Shown here one piece after another: positions 43,261-54,242 of a DNA stretch of 64,000 nt (position 1 is its first letter; every line of letters begins with the position of its first letter). A model generated the notes under the pieces. That model had not been told where the DNA came from. It worked only from the letters and a program-made list of their open reading frames with translations, and made no database searches. This DNA comes from Isoetes taiwanensis (taxonomy: Eukaryota; Streptophyta; Lycopodiopsida; Isoetales; Isoetaceae), in assembly GCA_021234155.1 (NCBI GenBank), contig JAJEKV010000040.1:8973541-9037540 (forward strand), read 5' to 3'. The position numbers and the translations under genes were made by a program.

Positions 43261-43461
43261 TTATTTTCTTCTCACCAACTCGTATACTGAACATGATATC
43301 ATGAAGTGATGTTCATCTTCTACTTCTCCAGAATTACTTCTTTGGCATAGTCTAGATAATCGATGAACTCCATGCCATCTTCCACACTCAATTTGTAGGT
43401 GATGGGAGGAAACATGCATCCTACAAATTTGGTGTCTAAGTGGAATTGGTAAATGATCCAA
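43261..43461 (-). pseudogene. Zinc-knuckle fragment 1, of the type found at the C-terminus of reverse transcriptase genes
   Basis: Reads SSHHLQIECGRWHGVHRLSR then LCQRSNSGEVEDEHHFMISC. The E-x-GR motif followed by C-x(n)-EDEHHF-x3-C is the pattern of zf-RVT-like ends of non-LTR elements, although the second cysteine of the first pair is missing. The family of origin is not identified. Confidence 0.4.
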
Positions 43462-43896
43462 TAAATATTATTGCACAGTATATATGATCATCGGATTTAT
43501 TTCCCTCCGATAATACTCCATTTTTCCTTGTGCATTTGACCATAATTTGTGGGTAGCTCCACTTTATAGGGCTGGTGATGCATTAGAACCCAATAATTAT
43601 AGAATTATTATGATAAGCAGTTTCTGCTCCAAACTTTCTGCTACCATTTTAGACTAAAAAATCAGTACTTGAGGAGAATATAATAATGTTAGAGCAATTG
43701 GGCAAGCATGTTTTAGTGCCAAACAATAAAAAATTGGTCATTTGGTAACCATTACAGTCACGATTGATTCTGTTATAGGCATAATCTGGAATGATCTTTC
43801 TAGAAGCAAAGGCATTATACATCTGTCTCAACTATGTGTGCAAAGCTCATTTTGACATATTACATAATAGTCTACCGCATTGGCACTTGAGGAGAC
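43462..43896. other. No gene seen
   Basis: AT-rich spacer between two zinc-knuckle fragments. Nothing recognised. Confidence 0.3.
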
Positions 43897-44290
43897 ATGC
43901 CTCAAAGGTTGTTACAGGTTATTGAATGGATGAGGAAGCAGAGAATGAATGTACATGATATTGGTTTGCATTGGGGGGATATTAGAACATGGGTTATGGG
44001 AAATGTCACACATAAAGCCTGGAGTGCACCAACGGTTAAAAAGGAGTTCGACAGGAATCATATAAATCATACACTTAAGGAGGCAAAATATCTTGAAGAA
44101 AATATCTCACTGAAATATAGGCATACAATATGCAGAATAAGTTTTCACATAGGCTAGGTGTAGAGGTTGGACGATAAGCTGATGTCCAGCATGAACTTAG
44201 GCATTGTAAGTTGTGTACAGGAGGGATGCTGGAAGACGAAGAACATGCGCTCTTATCATGTCATGCATATATAGACGTTAAGGATAGATG
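43897..44290 (+). pseudogene. Zinc-knuckle fragment 2 with upstream open frame
   Basis: An 86-codon frame (43897-44157, with MPQRLLQVIEWMRKQ and DIGLHWGDIRTWVMG) is followed, after a frame change and a stop, by LGVEVGR and HCKLCTGGMLEDEEHALLSC, ending near 44262. Same C-x2-C...EDEEH...C pattern as fragments 1 and 3. Confidence 0.45.
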
Positions 44291-45630
44291 ATATAGACGT
44301 CAACGATAGACATGTATAGTTGGCATCTTGGCTTCAAGCGAGAAACCCTAAAGCATATAACGAACGAGATATTAGAGGCGGAGGAGCCCAATGCACTTCT
44401 ATCTGAAGATGCATTGGATGACGTATGCTATAATATTGAAACTATTATTTGATCATCTCATAGATTTGGTGGTTTAATAGACGAAAATAATGCAATTCAA
44501 TTCTCCTTATTTCTCTATATAGTCTACCAAATAGAAAAGAAAGAAGGCACAACCTAAAATTCGCGATGGTAGAATGATTTTTGATGAGGATAGAATGAGT
44601 TTTTCGGTGGACATAACAACTTTTTAACATAAAAAGAAAACCCTAATCTAGGATCACTTGAAAAAAATACTAAAAATCTGTTCATCACCAAAAAAGGAAC
44701 TAGAAACTATAATTTTTAGATCTTTAGGCATATCCAGAATATGCCGCAAGATGCCAAAACCCATTCCTCCTTAACAAAGTTTCCCTTAACAGAGGACAAT
44801 CCAAAAACTAAGGTATGATATTGTATTCGCGATAGTTTCACAGACGAATTGAAGACATATGTGTGTTTTTATTCTAGAAATATACAATGTTGCAACAAAA
44901 ATGTTGGACAATATGAACACTACTGTAGATTAGTTTTATTGATTTTCATTATAGGTGTGTTTATTACACACAGAATGGACTCTTTGTGAGATGATTGAGA
45001 TAAGATGCATTTTCTAAGTAAATGTACTGATCATCATAAGCTTTTCTACAATATCAGGTTGATGAACTAGGTACATAAAGCACTACTCAGAAGTATAGAT
45101 AGAAGGTATCAATCTGCATGTATGTAGAGACCAATGTCCACAAATTACTATCTACCATATAATCATAGTTCAGAAGGTTATGATTGCCTTTGTCTAAATG
45201 TCTTAATTCTTATATTTGTCATTCAATTCAATTCTATCTGAGGTCATCAAGATGCACGAAATAGGTCCAAACTTTTCTTTAGATTATATATATACAAGAC
45301 AAGATAATGGGTATTCAAGGGTAGTGCATGATTTCATACAAGGTTGATGATATTTCTTCAACATGTGCTTTGCATGTGCAAATATTGCGTCTACCTAGGC
45401 TTCATTGTGCTTGCATGGGCACCAAGAATGCTTCTACCTCAATTTAGAATAGGAATTGAATTGATGTTTATCATCTATGAAGATCAACTGGCCTATGAGA
45501 CTCAATCAAGGACTATAACAAATGTATTACTGTCAGATCAAAAAACCCCCGCCCCAAAGAGTTTTCGAGGGAAAAAACTTGGCAGTATAGGCATGATGAG
45601 AAACTGTATAATGATACATTATGATACATT
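44291..45630. other. No gene seen
   Basis: AT-rich sequence with short open frames only. A repeated phrase (ATAGACGT) occurs near 44270-44305. Confidence 0.35.
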
Positions 45631-45639
45631 TTCTTAGTA

Positions 45640-45960
45640 CAACATGTAGGGGCATAACCGAGTGCGCTCATCCACAATATATTGGAGATAAGCAAACCCA
45701 CTGAAGGTGTGTCCAAGAGCAAACGGACCAGCACTGAAGGCGTGTACAAGAGCAAACGGACCAGCTGGTTAGGCGGGATCAACTTAGCATAGCGGGCTCG
45801 GATGTGGGCGAATGCCGGGCAGTATTGAAGAGTGTGGCATTCGTCCTCAATGGCGCCTTGGCAACACTGACAAATTTTATCCTCCGACACCTCCCGAGCC
45901 GGCTATCAATCTGTGTTTTTTCAATGGCAAATGCACACGGAGGTAGCGTTGTGGGCTCCA
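45640..45960 (-). pseudogene. Zinc-knuckle fragment 3
   Basis: On the minus strand LGAHNATSVCI precedes SEDKICQCCQGAIEDECHTL and QYCPAFAHIRARYAKL, the fullest match to the C-x2-C-x(5)-EDE-x-H-x4-CP pattern with a following IR motif. It also contains a duplicated peptide (SVLVRLLLDTP/VRLLLYTPSV) from a short tandem repeat in the DNA. It is a relic. Confidence 0.5.
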
Positions 45961-46690
45961 AGTGAGCATGGGATTGATTTGGTGTTGCTGTGTGGTGTCT
46001 TAACATGCTTTAAGGCATCAACATCCCTTTTCTTCCTTTTTCCTTTGTGGCCGAAATGGCAGCAAAGCAAAAAAATCCTTGTATTTTTCCCATGTGGATG
46101 GAGATCTATATACCAATTTCAACGTAATACTTCGTTGCTAAAGCTATTCGTTTTCGTCTATTTATTTGGTACCTCTTCTTTTATTTAAAAGCCGCCTAAG
46201 AAGAAATTTCCCTCCAAAAATACATTTATCTTGGGCTGACGTGACATTATTGCTGACAGAGCAATCTAACACGTCAGCAAAATGTCATGGCTCGTCTTTC
46301 CCTCGTCCAACGGCACGACGAACTTAAAAAAAAAAAAACAACAGTCCAAAACCTCTGCTCTTCAACCATACCAATGAACCGCTTTAGAACACAGAAGCAA
46401 GGTTTCGCAGCTCCAATCGGATCCAGTTCTTTCTGATTCTCCGGCATTTTCAGATTTTTTTTGTTTTCTCCATCCCAAGTAAGGAGTTGTAGCTTTAATC
46501 CGATCCCTTTTTTTTCAAATTCTTTAGCATTTGAATACCCATTCGAGGATTTACGAATCTTTTTTCCCTCCGGCATAGGACCTAAATGTGTTTGATTCAC
46601 CAAAAATAAGGACTCACAGCTTTGTCCCTATTTATTTCGTTCATTTCTTCTTCATTTTAGAACCCATTTGAGCATTTGGAACCTTCGGTT
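45961..46690. promoter_or_regulatory. Upstream region and 5' leader of the DUF936 gene
   Basis: Pyrimidine-rich sequence (TTTCTTCTTCATTTTAG near 46650) precedes the start codon. A 12-base A run lies at 46326-46338. No TATA element or start site can be fixed by eye. Confidence 0.35.
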
Positions 46691-49457
46691 ATGGCTACCT
46701 TGACTCCTGGAGTTCTAATGAAACTTCTCCAGCATATGAACAGCGATGTAAAAGTGGTCGGTGAGCATCGTTCTGTAACCCTTCAGGTCATCAGCATAGT
46801 TCCAGCCCTCGCCGGAAGTGAGCTATGGCCTAATCATGGGTTTTATATAAAGGTTTCGGATTCGTCGCATGCTACATACGTTTCTTTAGCAGAAGAACAT
46901 GATGACCTGATTTTGAGTGATAAGTTACAATTAGGGCAGTTCATTCATGTAGATAAGCTTGAATATGGATCCCCAGTTCCTCTTCTCAGAGGTGTAAGGC
47001 CCCTACCTGGTAGGCATCCGTGTGTAGGTACTCCGGAAGATGTTGTTGCCACTATGGCTTCTTCGAAGACCGGATTTAGCATTCGATCATCTTCATATTT
47101 GGACGATATTGAAAATGCAGGATCAAGAGTTATCTCCTCCAAGAAGTTTGATCCGTCCTCTGCAGAAAGTATGGCAGCAAAGTATGCAGAAAGGTCTTCT
47201 ACAGAAGTCTTTGTTGGGAACAAGTACTACGATTCTGCAATTTCAAATGCATCCGATGGTCTGTCAAAGTTTTCAGATAGGCCTAGTGCTTTGTCTGTGG
47301 AAACATTCGCTGCAAAACTGGCAGAAAGATTATCTGAGAAGTCTACAAGACCAAAACATGTTGTTTCTTCTGAAAATGCTCTTCCTGAAGAAAATACCAA
47401 GGATGATGCTGTGGAAAGCAGGGGCCGTTCTAAAGGAAGGGTGGTAAAATCCAAGGTGTTTTCTGATAATTCTAATCCCGTTGGTACTCCAAGGTCTATG
47501 TCCTCTTCTCCGGCCAGGAGTTTATCAGAAAAAGGATCACCTCGAGTAAAAAGATCAGTGGTTGTTAGCGAGGATAAGAAGACACCTCTTAAAGAAGTCC
47601 CAATTTTGTCATCTCCCAGGCCGAGGCAGGTATCACCAGGTAGCCGAAGAGCATCTAGTGCAGGAAAACTAGGGCATAGAATTAGTATTGTGGATCCAAC
47701 AAAACGTAAATCATTCAGTATCTCTAGCACAGGAGGGTTGAGGACAGGAGATTTGATTACTGTTAGTACACGCACATTGAGGAAGAGCTGGGAGGGAACT
47801 TTGGCTCAGAAGGAAAGTAAATCTTCTAAGCAGGGCAAACCTGATTTAAAGGTATGTACTTATCATTCACTCTATTATTTGACTGTGGAGCTTGGATCTG
47901 TTCGTTAATGCTTCTCTGCATTGTCTATAGGTTTCAGTTGGTAAACATATGAATGATGGTGGCAATGGGAGCACACCAAAATCACAAGATAATGTTACAT
48001 CATTTCATAAAGATAACATAGCAAAAGATACGTCAAAGGTACATGCTATTGCTTCTTTTAGCAGTAATGATGCTGCAGGCAGTTCAGGTCGAGCCATTTC
48101 AACTAGGAAATGGACTGATGGTAGTGTTCCTTGGGATTCTTTGCCAAACAGTCTTGCTGTCCTTGGAAAGGTATTACCTAGTTTTATTTGAAACTGAAAC
48201 ATTGGTTTTTTTCAATCTGTTTCATTTGCTTGTTTCTTTAGGATGCTATGCAACGGAGAGATGCTGCAAGTAAAGCAGCTGCAGAAGCCCTGAAAGAGGC
48301 AGCAGCAACAGAAACAATCATCCGCTGTTTAAGGCATGTTCTTTTTCATTCATATGAATCTTTACATGTTAAAACATCAGTTATCATATGTATTAAAGAT
48401 CCTGCTGCGTCTATGCATCTTAATTTTTGCACAAATTTCTTCTTGCAGTATGTTTGCTGAGTTACGAGCAATGTCAAGACCAGAGGTTCCTCAAGTCTCT
48501 GTAGAAAAATTCTTAAGTCTTCACCAAGAAATGCTGCAAGCCACTGCAGTGGCTGATGCATTATCTTCATACCGCAATGACTCAGACCAGGAAAACAATA
48601 GGACGTCGGCAGAAGACAATTTCACTGGAATTGTAGAAGAGAAAATAAGGCACGCAGATCTATGGATCAATGCTGCCATTTCCACAGAGTTAGTTTCTTC
48701 TTCACTTTTGAACAAAGTTTTAAGTACAGCTGGGAAGGCTACTTCAAGGAAGGATCAATTTAAGGGAGTGCCAAATCTGAATCAAGTTACCCTAGAGTTG
48801 TCCTCTAATTTGCAAGTGGCTACATCAAAGGCGAGAAACACAAGTGCTTCCATAAAACCAACTCAGTCTGCTTCTCCCAACAGAAGGGCATCTGTAGAGA
48901 AAAGGCGGAGTCTAGATGCAGATATAAGACCACCATCGCCTTTGAAGCTCAATACTCCTGTTAGACGAAGCACAGGCGCAGCTTCACCAAGAGCTGCAAA
49001 TGCAAAATCAGCAAGTAAAAACGTGTCGCAACTATTGTCAGTCAAGCCCACTAACGAGGAGGCTGGATGGGCCAAGGATTTTGGTCTAAATGAGACAATA
49101 GAATTAGGTATGCAATTGCATGTAGAGACTCAGAAATGGTTTCTTAAATACATGGAGGATGCTTTGGATTGTGGATACCAAAAGGCTGGAGAAGGGAATC
49201 ATTGCGAGGACTTTTCTGATTCCACTCATGTGCAGCTTAATAATACTCGGTTGGCAGCCATGCTTTGTCAGTTAAAGAGAGTAAATGACTGGCTTGATCA
49301 AGTTGGCACTGCTAAAGACAAACTTGATTCTCAATTAACAGAGACATTGGCAAGATTGAAGAGAAAAATATATGAGTTTCTGCTTCAACACGTTGAGTCT
49401 GCAGCTTCTGCATTGGGGAATAAGCCAGGCTTTGGCAATACAAAACCAATTTCGTGA
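46691..49457 (+). CDS. DUF936-family protein, four exons, 833 aa
   Basis: Exons 46691-47851, 47931-48170, 48242-48333 and 48449-49457 give one frame of 833 codons plus TGA. The start is the ATG of [16 protein letters not shown], the family's typical N-terminus. Residues 1-120 hold the plant DUF936 domain ([45 protein letters not shown]). The middle is serine- and lysine-rich and likely disordered. The C-terminal part ([41 protein letters not shown], and a final helix) is the second conserved region. Function is poorly known; some members are linked to microtubules, so I leave it unnamed. Introns 1 and 2 are GT-AG. Intron 3 has a GC donor (AAG/GCATGT) and joins AG to T to make the serine of the conserved CLSMF block. 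Confidence 0.93.
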
Positions 49458-52400
49458 TAGTGAAAGGGATTTCCTTTCATGAACAACTGATATTCTGGAA
49501 ATTCCAGTATAAATTCGATGGTATAGGGAGAAATTAGGATGCAGTTTGTTAGATATTTGTGCCATATAATTCTTTATCTATGACAGTGTGTGGCATAAGT
49601 CACACTGGTTCAGTAATAAGCTTTGCCCTGTGCAGCTCAACTGCTAAAAGGATGGTGTGTGCGATTGGAGTAAATTCTCTCTCCATTTAGTGCTTTGTAT
49701 ATCCCCATTCATATCCATGAACTGTTATATTTTTGTTGCACCCTATGAGTTTGGTAATATGTCATAAAACCAATAACATTATCCCTTGTATCATTCTACA
49801 AGGAAAAGGCATGTGACCAAATCAATAAGATGTGCTGCTAAGTTAATTTTGTCGACGTTTGCAGGCCACTTCATTGGATTCACGTGCATTCTATAACTCG
49901 ATCTTGCATTCAATGCTTTCTTTGCTGCAACGACCAAAAGCAATAGATATCTGAAATAATGGGCTGTGTTGCTACACACATAAATGCTCCACAAACAAAA
50001 TTTGCATGTCCTTTGTGCAGAAAAAAGGTAGCCCCAGATTACCTTTCTTGTAGTGTTTTCTTTGAACGTGTGTTGTGGAGCTAACGCAGACCAAAACGCA
50101 GGTCAGGTGTTATCAGAATAAAAGAATAACTTCAGTCAGTTCAGGAGCTGTAAATAATCGAGATCAGATGAATAACTACAGAATAATTTGTCTAGATTTG
50201 TGCATTCTTATACCGAAGACATTTTTTGGACTTCCAATATTCACCAATATCCGCTGCGCGGATGACAGCACCTGCCTATATACCCTTCAAAAATTTGTCT
50301 CTCTGAGTTGGAGATGATGGAACGGATTTTCAAGAATCCAACGATGTGAAAGATGCCACCTTTGGTAAGGGCCTACAGAAGCCTGTACTTTACAAAATAC
50401 GTCCTCGTTCGAAACACGGACATTTTGGAAATTCCACAAGCAATTCGATCTTCCATTTTCTTTTCTCAAAGATTCAGAATTGGTAATTCGCTTCTCTTTG
50501 CACTCCAAAAAGTACTCCACTATCCTCTTAATTAGGTTTATTGCTCAAATTCGATGAATTAAAGAAAAAGGCCTTAAACAACCCAGCACCATCGAATTAA
50601 AGAAAAAGGCCTTAAACAACCCAGCACTGCAATAAAAGTTAGGCGCTCTTCCACAGGCCTCGAATCTGGATTTTACATTAATCAGCAAAAATGAGTTCTT
50701 TATTTGGTGAGAACAAGATGCTAACGCATCACTCGGTTGCCCGTTGGAAGACCCATTGATGTGTCCACAACTGCTCACCATTGTTAGAACACCCATTGAT
50801 GTGTCCACAACTGCTCACCATTGTGATCACTATGGAAGTGGCAAGAATCGATCTTTTATATCATTTTTCATTCATTATAATCATCTTGCAAGTGGTAAAA
50901 ATTGATTGTTGTAGTTTCGACAGAGAGCATGGGATGCTATTGCTTTCGTAGTTATAGACGTATTAAGTATAAATACGAACCCACTCGTTTAGCGTCATTT
51001 AATGGAGTTAGTGTTGGAAATGAATTTGAATTCCATCATAACATTTCTCTTCGCCGACTTTCTCTTGCAATGGAGGATCTTCTTGCAATGGAGGATCTGT
51101 GTAACTTTGATATGGTAGTAAAGATGTTCTCAAAATATGGGACTTGATTTCCTATGATATGAGAATGTTCTAAGGATGTGTCCTATCATTGGGTGATTAA
51201 ACTGTTGTTTCTAACCCAATTAATATTAAGAATGTGCTTGTGGATCTAGTGAAGGATAATGAAAATGGCCATAACGGGACTGCACATTCTAGGGAAAATT
51301 TGGTTCAAGCTCCATTAAACACATTTTGGACTTACAAGTCTGTCTAAATAAACCCCTTATAGCACAGTTTAAAGCAGCAAGGAATTCGAAGTCAATCCCG
51401 TAGAGCTTTTCGGAGCTCCTTTGAATTGTCTTTGAATCCCTTATCTCTGTTTGATTTAAGCAGTCCATGACTAATAAGCACTATGGCAAATAAAAAGGTG
51501 CCAATTTGCATTTGGGGGATTATGGGTGCACTCATCAATCATCACAAGTCGACCATTAGGGGATCACTCACAAGTGACTAAACATGGAGCATTTAGAGTC
51601 CCCAAAAGTCTAACGCCTTGCAATCCCACAGAGCCTAAAAGAAAGACCATAAACGCACTTTAATGCTTCTACACATATAGAAAGAAATGCACCAAAGAAT
51701 AGAATAGCTCAAAAAGCAAGAATACATTATCATAGCGACTTTGATGTCGCTTACCATGTCACCAACAACTTTCCAAAGGCTGCAAGGACATCGGTATAGA
51801 TTGAATCAAGGGTGTCGATACATTGGGACACCTAGCCGGATACATCTCATACCTAAACAGATTACTTGTTCCAAAAAATACAACTATGAGAAGGATTGTG
51901 TTATACAGGCCAATTCCAAATTCAGTGCATTTTGCATCTAACATTACCACAAAAGTACCAAAAATCTATTATAAACAATCGTCCTATCCCGCGTTAATAC
52001 AAATATTGCATAAAGCAAAAATATTTGCAATTAGATGTAATCATAACATTTACAAACAAAAATGTCAGGGAGAGATTATAAAGAGATATTTTTCACGCCC
52101 ATCAGAAGAACGTCTTGTTAAACTGTACATGAATCTATTCAGGTTCATCTGAAAGAACATTTTGTTAGAATACCCATAGAATGAAAGGTATTATAGCATT
52201 TTTGTTATACTTTAGATGTCTCGAATGCAAAAAGATTTGAGAATGTTGAAGCCACTGTTTTGATTCTTGATGTGTCTTAATAAATGTGTTCCTGCTTCTT
52301 TGCTCTAAATCATGGATATACAAACAATGCTATAGAAAAATTATTGTGATAATAGAAAATACCCTACCATGATAGCTCTCCGCCATCAGAAAGGGGTCCT

Positions 52401-52656
52401 GCCAGAGTACGAAAAAAAAGAAATGACAGGACCCTGCCGCATCTTATGCCTGAGTAAGAAAGAAAAAAAAAAAAAGGAAATGACAAAAGTTTTTTTTTTC
52501 TAATTTCAAAGATAAGCAAGTGGTCTAACCTCTGCTACGCAATTGTCTAAACAAGCAAAAATTTGGAATCAGTTAAGGTTATGCCTGTACTCTTTCTCTC
52601 AAAAGAAGGTAGCGTGGAGATGAGGTCTCAAACATTTTTGGCTGCAGAGAAAGCAA
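49458..52656. other. Gene-poor stretch after DUF936
   Basis: Contains the 3' end of the DUF936 transcript and then no supported gene. Short tandem duplications: about 35 bases at 50560-50629 (AAAGAAAAAGGCCTTAAACA twice), about 54 bases at 50754-50822 (CATTGATGTGTCCACAACTG twice) and 18 bases near 51063-51099 (CTTGCAATGGAGGATCT twice). Poly-A and poly-T runs lie at 52466-52502. Confidence 0.5.
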
Positions 52657-52863
52657 CTAACATGTATGTATGCTTCCGTTATATAGGATTCCCATAGAAG
52701 GCGTGGGACGAATGACACCTCCATGTCCTTCACACGGACACTTGGCCATCACAAGTGGTCCGAGTCAGACGGAGGGCCTTTCTGTGGTGATGGATTCGCC
52801 ATGGGAGGAGAATTTTCCGTATTTATACGATGGGAGCATCGTATGGATTCGGGGAGCACCACA
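52657..52863 (+). repeat. Element D 5' LTR, last 200 bases
   Basis: It matches the 3' LTR from AACATGTATGTA onward, then carries 180 bases that the 3' LTR has lost. It ends ATACGAT/ATCGTAT (52825-52844) then GGGGAGCACCACA. The left part of this LTR is deleted. Confidence 0.8.
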
Positions 52864-52864
52864 G

Positions 52865-52876
52865 TGGTATCAGAGC
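52865..52876 (+). promoter_or_regulatory. Element D primer binding site
   Basis: TGGTATCAGAGC, initiator tRNA-Met type, one base after the LTR end. Confidence 0.85.
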
Positions 52877-53339
52877 CATGATTTTGGTGGACCAAAATTG
52901 TTGCACTGGCCATGTCTAACTCGTTAGACCGTTAGATAGTAGGGGACCTCCAACGTAGGAAAGTTACACCAAATCCATAAGTAGGATGAGTTTTATCCTA
53001 AGTATGCGAGGATTGAGCTAGTTAAGAAGGAAAAAAAAATTCCAAATATTAAGATGAAGTTATGTTCAGTTTCAGCAGAATGCAGTCCCTTTCTTTAGGA
53101 GGCCATAACTTTCTCTAAGTAACTCGGATTGAGGCGATTTTTGCTCCAGCACGTCCGGCACGGTCCAAATACCCTAGGAGAGTCATCATCCAGCAACAAA
53201 AGGTCGAGCAAAGGGCCCAAAACCCAACAGCGGCGCCGCTCAGGTTTGGGCGTCTTAGAATTCAAATAGAAACACGTATTATAGGACCGGCGCCGCTCCG
53301 TATAAAACGCGTATTTCTGCCGTATAAATATATACCTAA

Positions 53340-53415
53340 TTTTTTTGGCACCTTGACCCAGATTTGAAACCATGACCTCTCAACTCCAAGCCTAGGTGCC
53401 TACCACCACATCAAG
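53340..53415 (-). repeat. tRNA-like segment, possible SINE head
   Basis: On the minus strand TGTGGTGGTAGGCACCTAGG resembles a pol III A box, and GGTTTCAAATC, about 40 bases on, a B box. The spacing suits a tRNA-derived SINE. Poly-A tail and target duplication were not identified. Confidence 0.4.
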
Positions 53416-54149
53416 CTCTCTTGATTGTAATATATGTGTTCCATATATTTCTTACACACAAAATAGAAATTGGGTCGTCCGATTTTGCTGGCGTGTATTG
53501 TGGTGGTGACACGTGCCATTCCCCTACAACGCGGAATGGAAGTCGGCTCGATCCATTCCGAGCAACCGGCTGCGCAGGTTTTTTTTTGTTAGGGTTCTTG
53601 GAGCTTAGGGTTTTGTGGCCGCCGCAAGTTTTTAGAGTTCCTTGAGCTTTGATGCAGGGTTCCAGCCAGCTCTTTGCAAGATGTTCCGGCAGGTGTTCTG
53701 GCTAGCTCTTTGAGCTCACAGATAGCATAGTGGTAAGTCTGATTCAGTTGTATTTCCCCATTTTTGCAGCGATTTGCAAGCTTGCTCTGCCTAATCCGGC
53801 AGGGAATCTGTGAAGGTAACTAAATCGTTTATTTTTTATGCTTCAGTCCTTCACATAATATGGAAGAGAGCGGGTGGAACTTGGTAGAAAGCCGAAACTC
53901 TGCTCAGGAAAGTATTTTACAAAACTCTGCTCAGAAATGCCTCTAAAACTTGAAAATCTTGCTGAAATCCCTCTGTTTTCTTCTCAAATCTTGCTGAAAT
54001 CCCTCCGTTTTTCTTCTCAAATCTCTCTGTTCATGCTGGCCTCTGATCCAAAATCCCTGCCCAAGATCATGGACGACTCTCCAATTTCTATTTTGTAGGG
54101 GAATGGAGGTTGGTCCTCCATTCTCGGTTTTGCAGGTGACCCGCTCCCG

Positions 54150-54242
54150 GCTAACGCCGGTCGCGGGACCCCACTATGGAGACTTGAACCCTTGACCTCC
54201 CAGCATCCAGCCAAACGCTTTACCAACAGGATAAGCCTCCTT
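54150..54242 (-). repeat. tRNA-like segment, possible SINE head
   Basis: The minus strand reads GAGGCTTATCCTGTTGGTAA then GTTTGGCTGG (A-box-like), and GGTTCAAGTCT (B box, 54180-54190), with tRNA-like spacing. No anticodon arm folds convincingly, so it is not called a tRNA gene. Confidence 0.45.

Noticed and set aside
45913-46188. Plus-strand frame upstream of the DUF936 gene
   Set aside because: Low complexity, no homology that I recognise, and it overlaps the leader region and zinc-knuckle fragment 3.
46676-46690. An upstream start five codons before MATLTP in the DUF936 gene
   Set aside because: The codon is TTG; the ATG at 46691 gives the typical family N-terminus.
54150-54242. A functional tRNA gene on the minus strand
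   Set aside because: Box-like words are present but I could not fold a proper acceptor stem and anticodon arm.
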